A stretch of 64,000 nt of DNA from Mesostigma viride (Eukaryota > Streptophyta > Mesostigmatophyceae > Mesostigmatales > Mesostigmataceae): the NCBI GenBank assembly GCA_009746045.1, contig RPFO01000670.1:1010454-1074453 (forward strand), read 5' to 3'. Under the pieces are notes generated by a model. It saw nothing but the letters and a program-made list of their open reading frames with translations, was not told where the DNA came from and did no database searches. A program made the position numbers and the translations under genes. The first letter of the stretch is position 1. Every line of letters starts with the position of its first letter. Below, in pieces: positions 20,615 to 29,767 of the stretch.

Positions 20615-21290
20615 CACACGCCGAGTGCACACACGAGGGGTAGAACGTGCATAAATGGTCACCAACGGTCCAACACGCTCGGGCCGACCTGGCCCTCGCC
20701 TACAGATGCACGCTGGTCCACTACATTCTACCAAAGGATCAGGACCACTAATAAGGTACGCGGCGCGGCGCCCAAAGGCACCCAATGTACCACAGTACTG
20801 TTACGAGGACAATAGTGTCCCAGTAGGAACTACACGTAAACCTAGGGACAACCGAGGCAAGAGACCTAATTTACGTCCGTAACTACAACGAATTGTTACG
20901 CGACGTAACACCTGTATACGTGTCCTAGCTTGATGTAGCTGGAATTAATTATGGTGGCCTACCACGAGTAGGAAAGATCCATGTCTTATTTTCAGCATGT
21001 CTTATTTTCAGATGGCACAATGTTCTTATCACTTCTATATTTGGCAGCTTGGCAGTCGGCCAAGCTCTCTTTAAGTACTATATTTGGAAGACAGTTCTCT
21101 GCCGCTTCAATGTATAGAGTGCATTCATATCTTGAGTTCTACAAATTTATTATCCTTTCCAGTGAGTTGTGAATTGATACGTACTGGTATTGATGTCGCG
21201 TACTCGTGCCACACTCCCTGCACTGACAGTAGCCCACGACCTCGTTGGCCCTCATGAGGTATGGCTGCATGAGTGATCGATGGGCCAACA
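20615..21290. other. No gene recognised; flank between TTAA elements and RT fragment
   Basis: The stretch to about 20960 may continue the outer element that was interrupted at 16064. It holds TACG/CGTAAC-rich words like those at 1-757. The remainder up to the reverse-transcriptase fragment is AT-richer with a short duplicated word (CATGTCTTATTTTCAG at 20982 and 20998). No LTR partner could be found. Confidence 0.35.
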
Positions 21291-21306
21291 TGCTAGCCTT
21301 ACCCCA

Positions 21307-22250
21307 CTAGTGCTGCCCACTTTTCTTCAACAGCTCCGTCAGTGGCTTAACCTTGGTGCTGAAGTTGGGGATATTACCTCGGTAATACCCCGCCAGCCCC
21401 AGGTACTGAGCCCGCACACCCGCCACATCCGTGGGCGTTGCCGCGTTGACGATCGCTTCCACCTTGGCCGCTTGTGGAGTTCTGCCGCCAGGAATGATCT
21501 GGTGTCCGAGGAAGTCGAGGCTCCGCTGCGCAAACCGACACTTCTCGGGATGCAGCTTTAGGTTGGCTCGCGCCAGTGCCATGCGCACCTGCTCAAGGTG
21601 CTGGAGGTGTTGCTCAAATGTCTCACTGAAGATGATCACATCATCAATGTAACACGCAGCGAATGGCATGCCATTCAACACTTGATCCATGGCACGCTGA
21701 AAGATGGCACTCGCATTCCTATGCCCGAAAGGCATCCTGACCCACTCATAGAGTCGGTGGCCCCCCAGAACGCGAGCTTGCGTTGGTCACCCTCCGCCAC
21801 TTGGATTTGGTGAAACCCACTGCGGAGGTCTAGGGATGAGATGAACTGCACGCGTGGCGATATCCGGTCAAGCACATCGTCCACTCGCGGCATGGGGTAC
21901 CTGTCCATCGGGGTGTGTGCGTTGAGTTGCCGCAGGTCCGTCGCCATGCGCATCCCAGTCCATTCACCTGTCACCGCATCCTTCTTGGGCGCCACGACGG
22001 TCGCGGCCGCATAGTTGGATGTGGATGACCGAATGATGCCAGCAGCCTCCAGCTCCTCGCATTGTTGCTGCACAAACTCCAGCTCAGCTTGACTCAGCCG
22101 GTGTTGTCGGCGAAACAGTGGCTGATCGGTGTCCAGCGGGACCCGCATCTGCCCACCATTGTAGCATCCCAGCTCTTGACTGCTGAATGCAAACGCGTTG
22201 CGCGCACCTTCCAGCCACTTGAGCAGCCTCGCACGTTGCTCAGCTGTGAG
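21307..22250 (-). pseudogene. pol: Reverse transcriptase part of the methyltransferase-bearing element
   Basis: Minus-strand frames show Ty3-like RT motifs in order: EAAGIIRSSTSNYAAATVVA, MATDLRQLNAHTPMDRYPMP, FISSLDLRSGFHQIQV, MPFGHRNASAIFQRAMD, and the catalytic ACYIDDVIIFSET. Then LHPEKCRFAQRSLDFLGHQI and YYRGNIPNFSTKVKPLTELL follow. The RNase H domain that normally follows is not found before about 21180. The copy is broken. The RT lies downstream of the methyltransferase on the same strand. Confidence 0.88.
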
Positions 22251-22449
22251 GTGCTCACAGACGCTCCATTGATGGTTTGCTGCCGGGTCGCTTGCGCTCG
22301 AGACATTGTGCACAGCCACCGTGGGACCGCGCACGGCCGCCGACTGAAACAGCATGTATGCCGCCGCTCCCGGCGTAATGCCTCGCTCTCCCACCTGCCG
22401 TTGTGCCTTCGCCACGAGGAACTGAAAGGCCGGAGCCGCCGAGAACACA

Positions 22450-22590
22450 CAGCTGGTGAGGAGCGCAGTCATGAGGATGACTGACCATACCTGGCGCCAG
22501 GTGTAGGACCACCCTTGGCCCCTGCCGCCTGCACGCTCCGCCTTAGGCACACCAGCCGGCGCAGCACCGGTGGGTGGAGAAGTGTCACTC
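22450..22590 (-). other. Hydrophobic segment between methyltransferase and RT
   Basis: In the same frame as the methyltransferase C-terminal part, the stretch VWSVILMTALLTSCVFSAAP is hydrophobic enough to be a membrane helix. It is preceded by Gly/Arg-rich text. Such a segment is not usual in Ty3 Pol. It may also be a buried linker; sequence alone cannot decide. Confidence 0.4.
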
Positions 22591-23660
22591 TGCGCCTGCG
22601 CAGTCGCAGCATGGACGGGAAGTGCAACCCGCTGCACCCTCCGCACACCTTGCGCTGCTAGCAAGGTGTACCCCACCTGCCAGGCTGACATGGCCTGGCC
22701 AATGAGCGACCATCGCTCCACCTCCAGGAGCCCTGGGGCGGCGGATGCACCTTCGGCAAAGCCCATGCTTAGTTCACGAAACCCCGCGGGTGGCTGAACC
22801 AAGAGACCTGTGGCACGCTCCCACACAAGCCCCTTGCCCCGGTCACGATAAGCCTGGGACCCTTGGTAACTGACAAGGGTGGGCAGTGCTCGCATGGGGG
22901 CGCCTGCCTTGTTGACGGGCGCGTAGGGTGCCTGATCATCGTGCTCCACATACTGCGCCGTGAGTTGACTGGGCAACACGACATCGACCGGTGGCAGCTC
23001 AATGTGGCTAGCGATATGCTGCATCACCGCCTGCGTAGAACCTTGGCCAGCGATGTTGGTCCAGAACGCGCGCAGCCGATGGGTATTCCCTCCCAGCCCG
23101 GCATTGTCCGACACCACGGGTTCCCCCAAAATACCCACAATGGTGCCCCAATCCTCCCGAACAGTGGGGCTGGGACTGTCCACCGCCACTACGTTTTCAA
23201 ATAAGTAGGCGGGTGGCACCTGCTGCAGCTGCTGGAGCTCGCCCACAATGCGCAGCATGTCCCAGAATAGGCCGCTCCTGCTGTCGGCAAGGCCCCGGCC
23301 ATCATTGCCCAGCCTGGCTCATGCCTTGGCACTCCCAGCCAGCAATGACCAACCCTACCTCGCCATGTTGTGAGATGAGGCGGCGTATAGCTGCTGCTGC
23401 CCAAGGAAGCGCACGTCATGAGTGCCCTCGCCGAAGACATCAGCCCAGGCGGATGGAGGAAATTGTGCTGGGTATGCTTGCGACAAGATAGCGCAGTGGT
23501 GCAAATATGCCGCCCTGGCTGTGAGCGATGCCTCCACCGCAATGAGCTTGCTGCATACCCCCCCGCTGCTCAGGAAACCGGCTATGCCGCCACCCATACC
23601 TGCGATCGAACAGCTCCAGCACGACGGTGGCACGCCCGAAGTCCGGGATGCGTTCCAGCA
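22590..23660 (-). pseudogene. Cytosine-C5 DNA methyltransferase domain within retroelement
   Basis: Minus-strand text shows the ordered motifs of a C5-cytosine methyltransferase closest in style to DNMT3. A motif I-like VVLELFD segment comes first, then an acidic VEASLTARA. Motif IV follows, with a CQG core (VIAGWECQGMSQAG) and RSGLFWDMLRI after it. Motif VI is AYLFENVVAVD. FWTNIAG is the DNMT3-like FWGNLPG equivalent, and a long C-terminal segment contains ERWSLIGQAMSAWQ, like the RxxLLGxSW motif near the end of DNMT3. The usual motif IV has PC(Q/N); here the residue before Cys is Glu. The motifs lie in more than one reading frame, so the copy looks broken. It lies between the protease region and RT of the same element. 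Methyltransferases captured by retrotransposons are known from dinoflagellates and charophyte algae. Confidence 0.8.
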
Positions 23661-24652
23661 CCTCGTGTGCCAAACTGTACCTCAACCACGTCTTCCGGTT
23701 CCACGGACTCAGCCGCCAGTTCATCTCGGACCGAGACACGCTCTTCACAGCCCGGTTCTGGCAGGAGTTCTTCGACTGCCTGGGAACCAAGGTGTCGCTA
23801 GGGACGGCTTATCACAGCTCGTCCTCCCATCTGGTGGAGCGGCTCAACCGCACGGTTCAGGAAACCATGCGCCATTACACCGACGAGGTGGGCAGCAACT
23901 GGGAGGAGTTGCTGTGCTTCGTGGAGTTCTCCCTGAACAACGCACCACAGGCCGCCCATGGCCTCACCCCGTTCTTTCTCAACACAGGGCGGCATCCGCT
24001 GACGCCGACCGACTTACTGACAAGTCCGGCGCTGGCGGAACCGGAGGTGCTGCGCACTACTCAGGCGGGTGTGAGCAGCCTGCTGGAGAAGATGCGCCAG
24101 GCCCACAACAGTGCGGTTAAAGGGTACCGGGCCGCCGCTGAGCGCAACATGGCTCGCGTGGAAGGCAAGCGGGACTCTAGAGCACCGGACATCGAGGTCG
24201 GGGACTGGGTTCTGGTAGAGGGACCCCAGCTCGGTCGATTCTCCCAGAAGGTGGAAGGGGAGCTCAAAACGAAGCTCCGGCCCATGTACCTGGGACCTCA
24301 CCAGGTGCTGGAGAAATGGGAGGATGTCATGTTCAAGGTGGACGTGCCCATCTCATGGGGCACCGCGACAACCTTCCACCGCGACCAGCTCAAGCTGTAC
24401 CACCAGAACTCGATCCAGGGTAGACTCAATCCCCCGACTCCTGTGGAATACGACCCGGAGACAGGGGAACAGGAGGATGAGGTCGAGGAGATTGTCGCCC
24501 ACCGGGATTCCGGGCGTGGTCGACAACGCCAATATCGGATCCGGTGGAAGTTTTCTAGACATGGGGCAGAGGACTCTTGGAGGACGGAGAAGGAGCTCTC
24601 TGGCTGCAAGCGGTTGCTAGACGCGTACAAGAAGGTCCACAGGTTACACTAG
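23659..24652 (+). pseudogene. pol: Integrase with chromodomain-like tail, second LTR element
   Basis: The frame begins within the integrase core (AKLYLNHVFRFHGLSRQFIS), with the second catalytic Asp in ISDRDTLFT and the catalytic Glu in LVERLNRTVQE. A GPY-like part follows (RPMYLGPHQVLEKW, TTFHRDQLKLYH). The C-terminus is chromodomain-like (EEIVAHRDSGRGRQRQYRIR, then a Trp in EDSW). It therefore comes from a chromovirus-like element. The zinc-binding N-terminal part of integrase and all upstream Pol are not in the window. Confidence 0.85.
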
Positions 24653-24654
24653 AG

Positions 24655-24726
24655 GTATGTACATACACACAGAGGTATGTACATACCACCGGTACACCGT
24701 ACATACCACAGGTACAGAGTACACTA
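24655..24726. repeat. Short tandem/palindromic GGTATGTACATACC repeats
   Basis: Directly after the integrase stop the word GGTATGTACATAC occurs twice, followed by related ACCGGTACAC and CGTACATACCAC words. The palindromic unit may form small hairpins. It lies between integrase and the 3' ORF. Confidence 0.7.
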
Positions 24727-25135
24727 GTCGGTATGGCACAAGAACTCACGTGTGTCAATGTGTGTGGTATTCTCCTGTGCAGACGGGCTCCCCAAAGGAG
24801 GCCAGTCCCAGCTCCTGCAGCAGCGACAGTCCTTTGGTACACCTGACGCTCCCCGAGTCCCCGGAAGCCGCCCCAAAGGCGGACAGACCGGTGGTGCACC
24901 ACACCCCTCCAGCGTCCCCTGAGGACGGCGCCCCAAAGGCGTTCGCGGCACGGCGGCTGGCAGCACAGGACGACGGAACTTCTCGGGATTCCGGCCGTGG
25001 CAAACGGCTACGCCTGGAAGAAGGAGAGGCGAGGGTAACAATGGACATGGAGGAATTAGCGCGCCAGGCCCGGAACGCCGAGGAGCTCAACAAGGACACC
25101 TTCAACCCGAGGATCTTCCTGAGGGATTACGGCAC

Positions 25136-26947
25136 ATGGAGGACGTGACCCTCGATCGGGCGAGGCAGCGATATGGGAAGTTTCCCTGGAATAACCTCGC
25201 GGCCTCAGCGCTCGGGTGGCCCGACGACAGGCAGGAGGCCTTCCGCGAGATGATGGAGCTCCACTGTGGTTTCAAGGTGGAGACTAGGCGGGAGCGCCAG
25301 GGGCAGGTGGTGGTCGGCACGGCCTGGGAGACTCACCAACCCGGGTGTAAGTGCGATGCTTGTATGACCACGCTGACCGCACTCATGGCCTACCCACGAG
25401 TGTTCCTCCTGTTGGTTGCGCCGGGGCTGCGAGAGCGCCTCCGACGCAAATATCACGAATTGCCCCTAGACGGGGCGCTGCGCGGTGCACTCTGCACCGC
25501 TAACGGCCAATACTCCCTGCGGCAGGCATTCGACCGCGTCCTGCAAATGGATGAAGAAGACGCCAACGGTGGGGAGGAGGATCACGACGAGTGGGATGAC
25601 GACGACCTGCCCAACATGTTACCGCCGGCCGCTAGGTCTGACACTCGTGATGGAGAGGGCGCCAGGCGCCCCCCGGGCCGCTTTGAGAACCGCCACCCAG
25701 GTCCCCCGCAGGGTCGCACCGCGCGGGAGGAGATCGCCCACACTCGGCGACATACGGAACAGGGTGTGCGACTCAGCGGCAGCGGCAGTGACCGGGCGGG
25801 ACCCAGTGGGCGACCCCATGACCGAGGTCGCGATCGGGAGCGTCCCCGTGCCTCCAATGTCCGCCCTGACATGCACGCGTCGGAGAGGTCTTTCCGTCGG
25901 GTCCTCGCAGCAGTGCACGGGCCGGCCCGAGAGGCTGCCCGCCCCGTCGATCGCGTGGCGGCTCCAGAGGCCGCTTGTCCTGCACCACAGGGGATGGCCC
26001 CAACAGTCACCCCCCTACCTGTACGCGGCCAGACCTCAGAGATGGTTCGCTCCGTAGAGCGCGACCGGGTCCCAGTGCCCGAGCGGCCGATGGCGCCGGA
26101 AGGACAGTGGGTGCAGGGAAGTGAGATCCAGCCGAGGGTGGGGCGGGTGGTGTCCTATGGAGGGCAACAGCCCCGCACGGAGGTGGTGATCTTCGACTGG
26201 AACCTGGCCGGTGTGGTGACTCCCCGGCCGCGTCCTCCCCAGGAATACGAGGGCTTTGTGCTGGAGTTTCCACCAGGTCCCTGGGGTTTCAAGGATCGCG
26301 GCACCTACCGGGAACAACTTGAAATCCGGCTGCACCCACAACTCCCGTTCCTTCGGCCGCGACAAGTTGCTTCAGGGGGGCTCTGGCCGGTCATTTCCAA
26401 CGGCGTGACGATGTATTGCCCGGAGGTTCGGACTTATGACTATTACGTCGCTGGGGCGAAACGCCAGGTCATCCCACCCAAGCTGGCGCCAAACGCGGCT
26501 CGGTTCCTGGCCGGGGTGGCAGATGATTGGATGCTCTCCCATCCACCCCTCCCCCAAGTCGATTGGATGCTGGTTCCGGCGGTGATGCTGGCGATGGGCG
26601 AGGAGTACATGCGGGTGCACCACTGTGGCGCTGTGGATAAGAGGGTGGCCTCCCTCATCTTCACGGTGCCCGCGTACATGGCCGCGCGTGCCTGGCCATG
26701 TGGCCTGATGGCTCCTGGGATCGTCTGTCCCTCATCGGGCGACGGGATCCGGGGCCTCCTCAGCAATGGGCATTTGAGGAGGAGCTCATCGCGTACCCGG
26801 GTTGCCATGAGGATCGGGCAACCTCCCGGGGAGAGGCGGCTTACGCCGCCGCCTTGCGCCGTCGCTGACTCCCGGAGTGGACATGTGGGCCCCGTTCGTT
26901 TTCTTTCTCTTTTTCTTTCTTTTCTTTTTAACTGTCTCTGCCGGTAG
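25136..26947 (+). pseudogene. Long 3' ORF after integrase in second LTR element, unknown function
   Basis: A 603-residue frame follows the integrase of the 3' half element; a shorter frame at 24657-25148 overlaps its start. Residues about 1-70 look folded (FPWNNLAASALGWPDDRQEA). A Cys cluster CKCDAC lies near residue 75, an acidic stretch near 140-165, and an Arg/Gly/Pro-rich, probably disordered middle runs to about 310. A second folded-looking part occupies 340-510 (EVVIFDWNLAGVVTPRPRPP, VMLAMGEEYMRVHHCG). It has no RT, envelope or protease motif. Placement and Cys cluster parallel the 3' ORF of the 12.3 kb element. I do not recognise the family. Confidence 0.5.
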
Positions 26948-27185
26948 AGACATAATTTGACTACGTCAAGACTTGTCCTTGCGTGGCGAGTTTTGGGGGA
27001 ATTGGTTTTACTGGCCCGTTGGAGAACAAGGGTTGGGACATAGTACCCCTATGGTCAACCTGCGGTCGTGAGGATCATCGACCGCTCGGCTACTCAGCAT
27101 TAAGTGTTGTGTGTGTTTTCAATTTCCCGTGCTCCTTCACCTCTATGACGGTAGAGACTACCGTCCCCTGGGGAGGGGGAGGAGT

Positions 27186-27864
27186 GTTGCGTGCCCGACC
27201 CTTGGAACGGGCGCAACAATGGAATAAATTATGTATTTTGGCTTGTTGTCATAGTCCGTAGGACTTTGGGACTCATTTCGGGACTTAATTTGGGAATTGT
27301 CCGGCCCTTGGTCAGGACTTTTGTATGGAACTATGATAGTTTGTGTGATTCGGACTAGTTATTTTGGGCCTAGGTTGATGTATGAGATCTTCTAGGGGCC
27401 GGCGCAGTCGCGCCGTGCTGCGTACTTTACAGCCGGTTAAGATCTTGTATTCATGCGTGGATTCTGTAGGTGAGGGTCGATGTCGACCCGAGGATCTTGT
27501 GTGGACTGCATGTTTCGGAGTTCTCTGGAAGGTCGGCGCCATGTCGGCGCCTCTTGCCAGCTTGGTGGCAGACCTAGGTGAAATTGGTCCGAGGACGAGA
27601 GTCTCGTCCTCTTGGTTCGGAATAAAGTGTGTGTTATCACCTGTCTGAACCTGGGGCATAAATTCCAACTGCATTTGGTAGCTCCATCCTAAATGTGGAT
27701 TGTGTAGATTAATGCAATATTAATCACCGCGAGCCGTAACAGGCCTAAAGCCACGCCTGTTCCGTTAATCCCACTCCCAAAGAGTGGTCGTGGTTAGCCA
27801 AGAAACCGGTGACAACCTACCTTAACAATAGGATCTTTCGCACGACCCGGATGGGTTCGTTACA
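27186..27864 (+). repeat. LTR of the second plus-strand element
   Basis: The LTR begins TGTTGCGTG directly after the purine tract GGGGAGGGGGAGGAG (to 27185) and ends GTTCGTTACA at 27864, after which minus-strand retroelement sequence resumes. AATAAA-type signals occur at about 27221 and 27621. No second copy was found in the window, so the limits rest on the polypurine tract and the TG...CA ends. Confidence 0.65.
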
Positions 27865-28861
27865 TCTGCGCTAAAGCCGGGGTACGGCGTGATGGCACCC
27901 GGCTGGCGCCGCTTCCCCCCAGCACCCTTGGGCAGTGCCTGACATGCCGCCATCACCTGTGCACGCACATCGCGCAGGCGTGGCAGGGGCGCAACCTGGG
28001 CAAGCCAACTTTGCCTCTGCGCATCCCGCGCTGGCAACGCCTCAGGCAGCACACACCCCTATCGCGCGCGCGCTTGTCGCTAGCCGCTTGCGCCATGTGC
28101 ACCGCTTGCGCGTCCGGCCACACGCCCCCCCCCCAGTTCTCAGCCGCATCCCCTGGCTCCACCTCTATGCTGGCGGGCGACACCACTGCAGCCACACACG
28201 CGTCTAGCGACACCACCCCCTGCGGGTTAGGCTCCGGGTCGCTGCTGCACTGAATGGGAAGAAGCGCCTTTTGCTTCCCCTCCCCCTGCCAATCACGGCG
28301 GTAGGTCGCAACCTCCAGCCAAGGGTCAATTATGAGCCCGAGGCGATACATGACGCCCATCCCGATAAGGGCTGCATACCCACACCTGTCGACCACCAAG
28401 GCCGGCACAGCCATGCACGCAGGCCATCCGCTTTGGGTCCATGGGGTTGAGGATGACGTTGATCAGCATGGAAGTCATTGCATCGGGTCGCGCCGCTGGC
28501 CCTTTCCATCCCTCCACGAGAACGGTGCTGTCTATGAGCCCGCCGTTCTCACGGGTCGCACCACACATCTTGGCTGCAGCTCCATGGTCATCACGAGCGG
28601 CCCGGCTCCGCCATCCAGCTTGGTGACGGACTTTGCGCTGGGGCACACCATAGGGCCCCAACAAGTGCCGTCCTCGCTGATTGCCTGGAAAGCGATAGCC
28701 GGGGACCCATCAGGGTGCTTTGCCACCGTGACTGTCCTCGGCACCCGTGACATCCGCTCCTCGCGGGTTGCTTCCCGGGGCATGGTTGGTGCTGGGACGT
28801 CTGCCGGGGTTGCCGGCATAACTGGCATGGTGACCCGCCGCGCAGTTTCCGCCACCGGCAA
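27865..28861 (-). pseudogene. Region between Gag and methyltransferase, probable protease
   Basis: Minus-strand frames here follow Gag and precede the methyltransferase. One reads PALVVDRCGYAALIGMGVMY then RLGLIIDPWLEVATYRRDWQ, a layout like the C-terminal half of a retroviral-type aspartic protease (the usual hydrophobic (V/I)xGxD, later L-x-L-D). No clear D-T/S-G box was recognised. A Pro/Ala-rich stretch follows towards the methyltransferase. Assignment as protease is by position and weak resemblance. More than one frame is involved, so this copy looks broken. Confidence 0.45.
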
Positions 28862-28869
28862 TCCCTAAG

Positions 28870-28890
28870 CACACCTGGAATTGTACTACA
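28870..28890 (+). repeat. Left terminal inverted repeat of the 8.5 kb transposon
   Basis: The 21 bases beginning CACACCTGGAATTG are the exact inverse of 37360-37380. They fix the left end of the element. Confidence 0.88.
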
Positions 28891-28980
28891 GCACAAGTAC
28901 AAATTGACTTTTTTTCAACTTTGTTATTTTGTACCTCCCTTAGGTCCAAAGCTAGGAGGTAAGTGTCTCATCATGTTTTG

Positions 28981-29515
28981 ACACCGGCACACCGGCACAC
29001 CGGCACACCGGCACACCGGCACACCGGCACACCATAAAACTACCATTTTATGATTTTGTATGGTGTCACAAGGTAACCTAACGTCCAATACTAATGTTAT
29101 AATGTCCACAAGCACTGCCTAACGTGGTGTGCCACTGTGCCACCGGCACACCGGCACACCGGCACACCGGCACACCGGCACACCAGCACACCGGCACACC
29201 ATGCCACCATAAAACTACCATTTTATGATTTTGTATGGTGTCACAAGGTAACCTAACGTCCAATACTAATGTTATAATGTCCACAAGCACTGCCTAACGT
29301 GGGGTGCCACTGTGCCATGCACCGGCACACCGGCACACCGGCACACCATGCCACCATAAAACTACCATTTTATGATTTTGTATGGTGTCACGAGGTAACA
29401 TAACGTCCAATACTAATGTTATATTGCCCACAAGCACTGCCCAACGTGGGGTGCCGCCACTGTGCCACCGTGCCACCGTGCCACCGTGCCACCGTGCCAC
29501 CGTGCCACCGTGACA
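28981..29515. repeat. Left subterminal arrays (CCGGCACA octamer in longer units)
   Basis: Blocks of the octamer CCGGCACA (28981-29033, 29142-29202, 29321-29348) and of the variant GCCACCGT (29455-29512) alternate with a longer unit starting ACCATAAAACTACCATTTTA (29032, 29206, 29350). The longer unit occurs three times with few differences. Arrays like these are usually transposase or accessory-protein binding sites; that role is inferred. Confidence 0.85.
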
Positions 29516-29767
29516 TGTCTTGACACATCATTTTTTGACTTTTCCTACGCAAGTAATGCAAGCACATGGCAAAATAAAATATTGATGATTACTTGAGACA
29601 AATATTAATTGATTATCAGCATTGTCTCCAATGTCTCCTACATGTAACACATGGAGAAGCAAGTACTACGTGATCGCAACCACAATTCCTTTGTTCGCCA
29701 ACTAATACATCACAGCATAAAAAAGCTGAATAAATGGCTGAAAACTGACAAACAGGTGCAAACACGA

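Larger units (their letters stand above)
23655..27864 (+). mobile_element. Plus-strand LTR element, 3' half (integrase, 3' ORF, LTR)
   Basis: Only the integrase-to-LTR half of a Ty3-type element is present. It lies inside the minus-strand methyltransferase element. Parts are integrase with chromodomain-like tail (23659-24652), a long 3' ORF (25136-26947), a polypurine tract (27170-27185) and a 679-bp LTR (27186-27864). GC content is high and codon use differs from the 12.3 kb element, so it belongs to another lineage. The left edge is marked only by where integrase text replaces methyltransferase text and is uncertain by about 20 bp. Confidence 0.75.

Noticed and set aside
28332-28868. 178-residue plus-strand ORF
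   Set aside because: It is the shadow of the minus-strand region between Gag and methyltransferase and shows no motif of its own.
28981-29515. CRISPR-like array
   Set aside because: The octamer blocks have no unique spacers and lie just inside transposon ends in a nuclear genome; they are subterminal tandem repeats.
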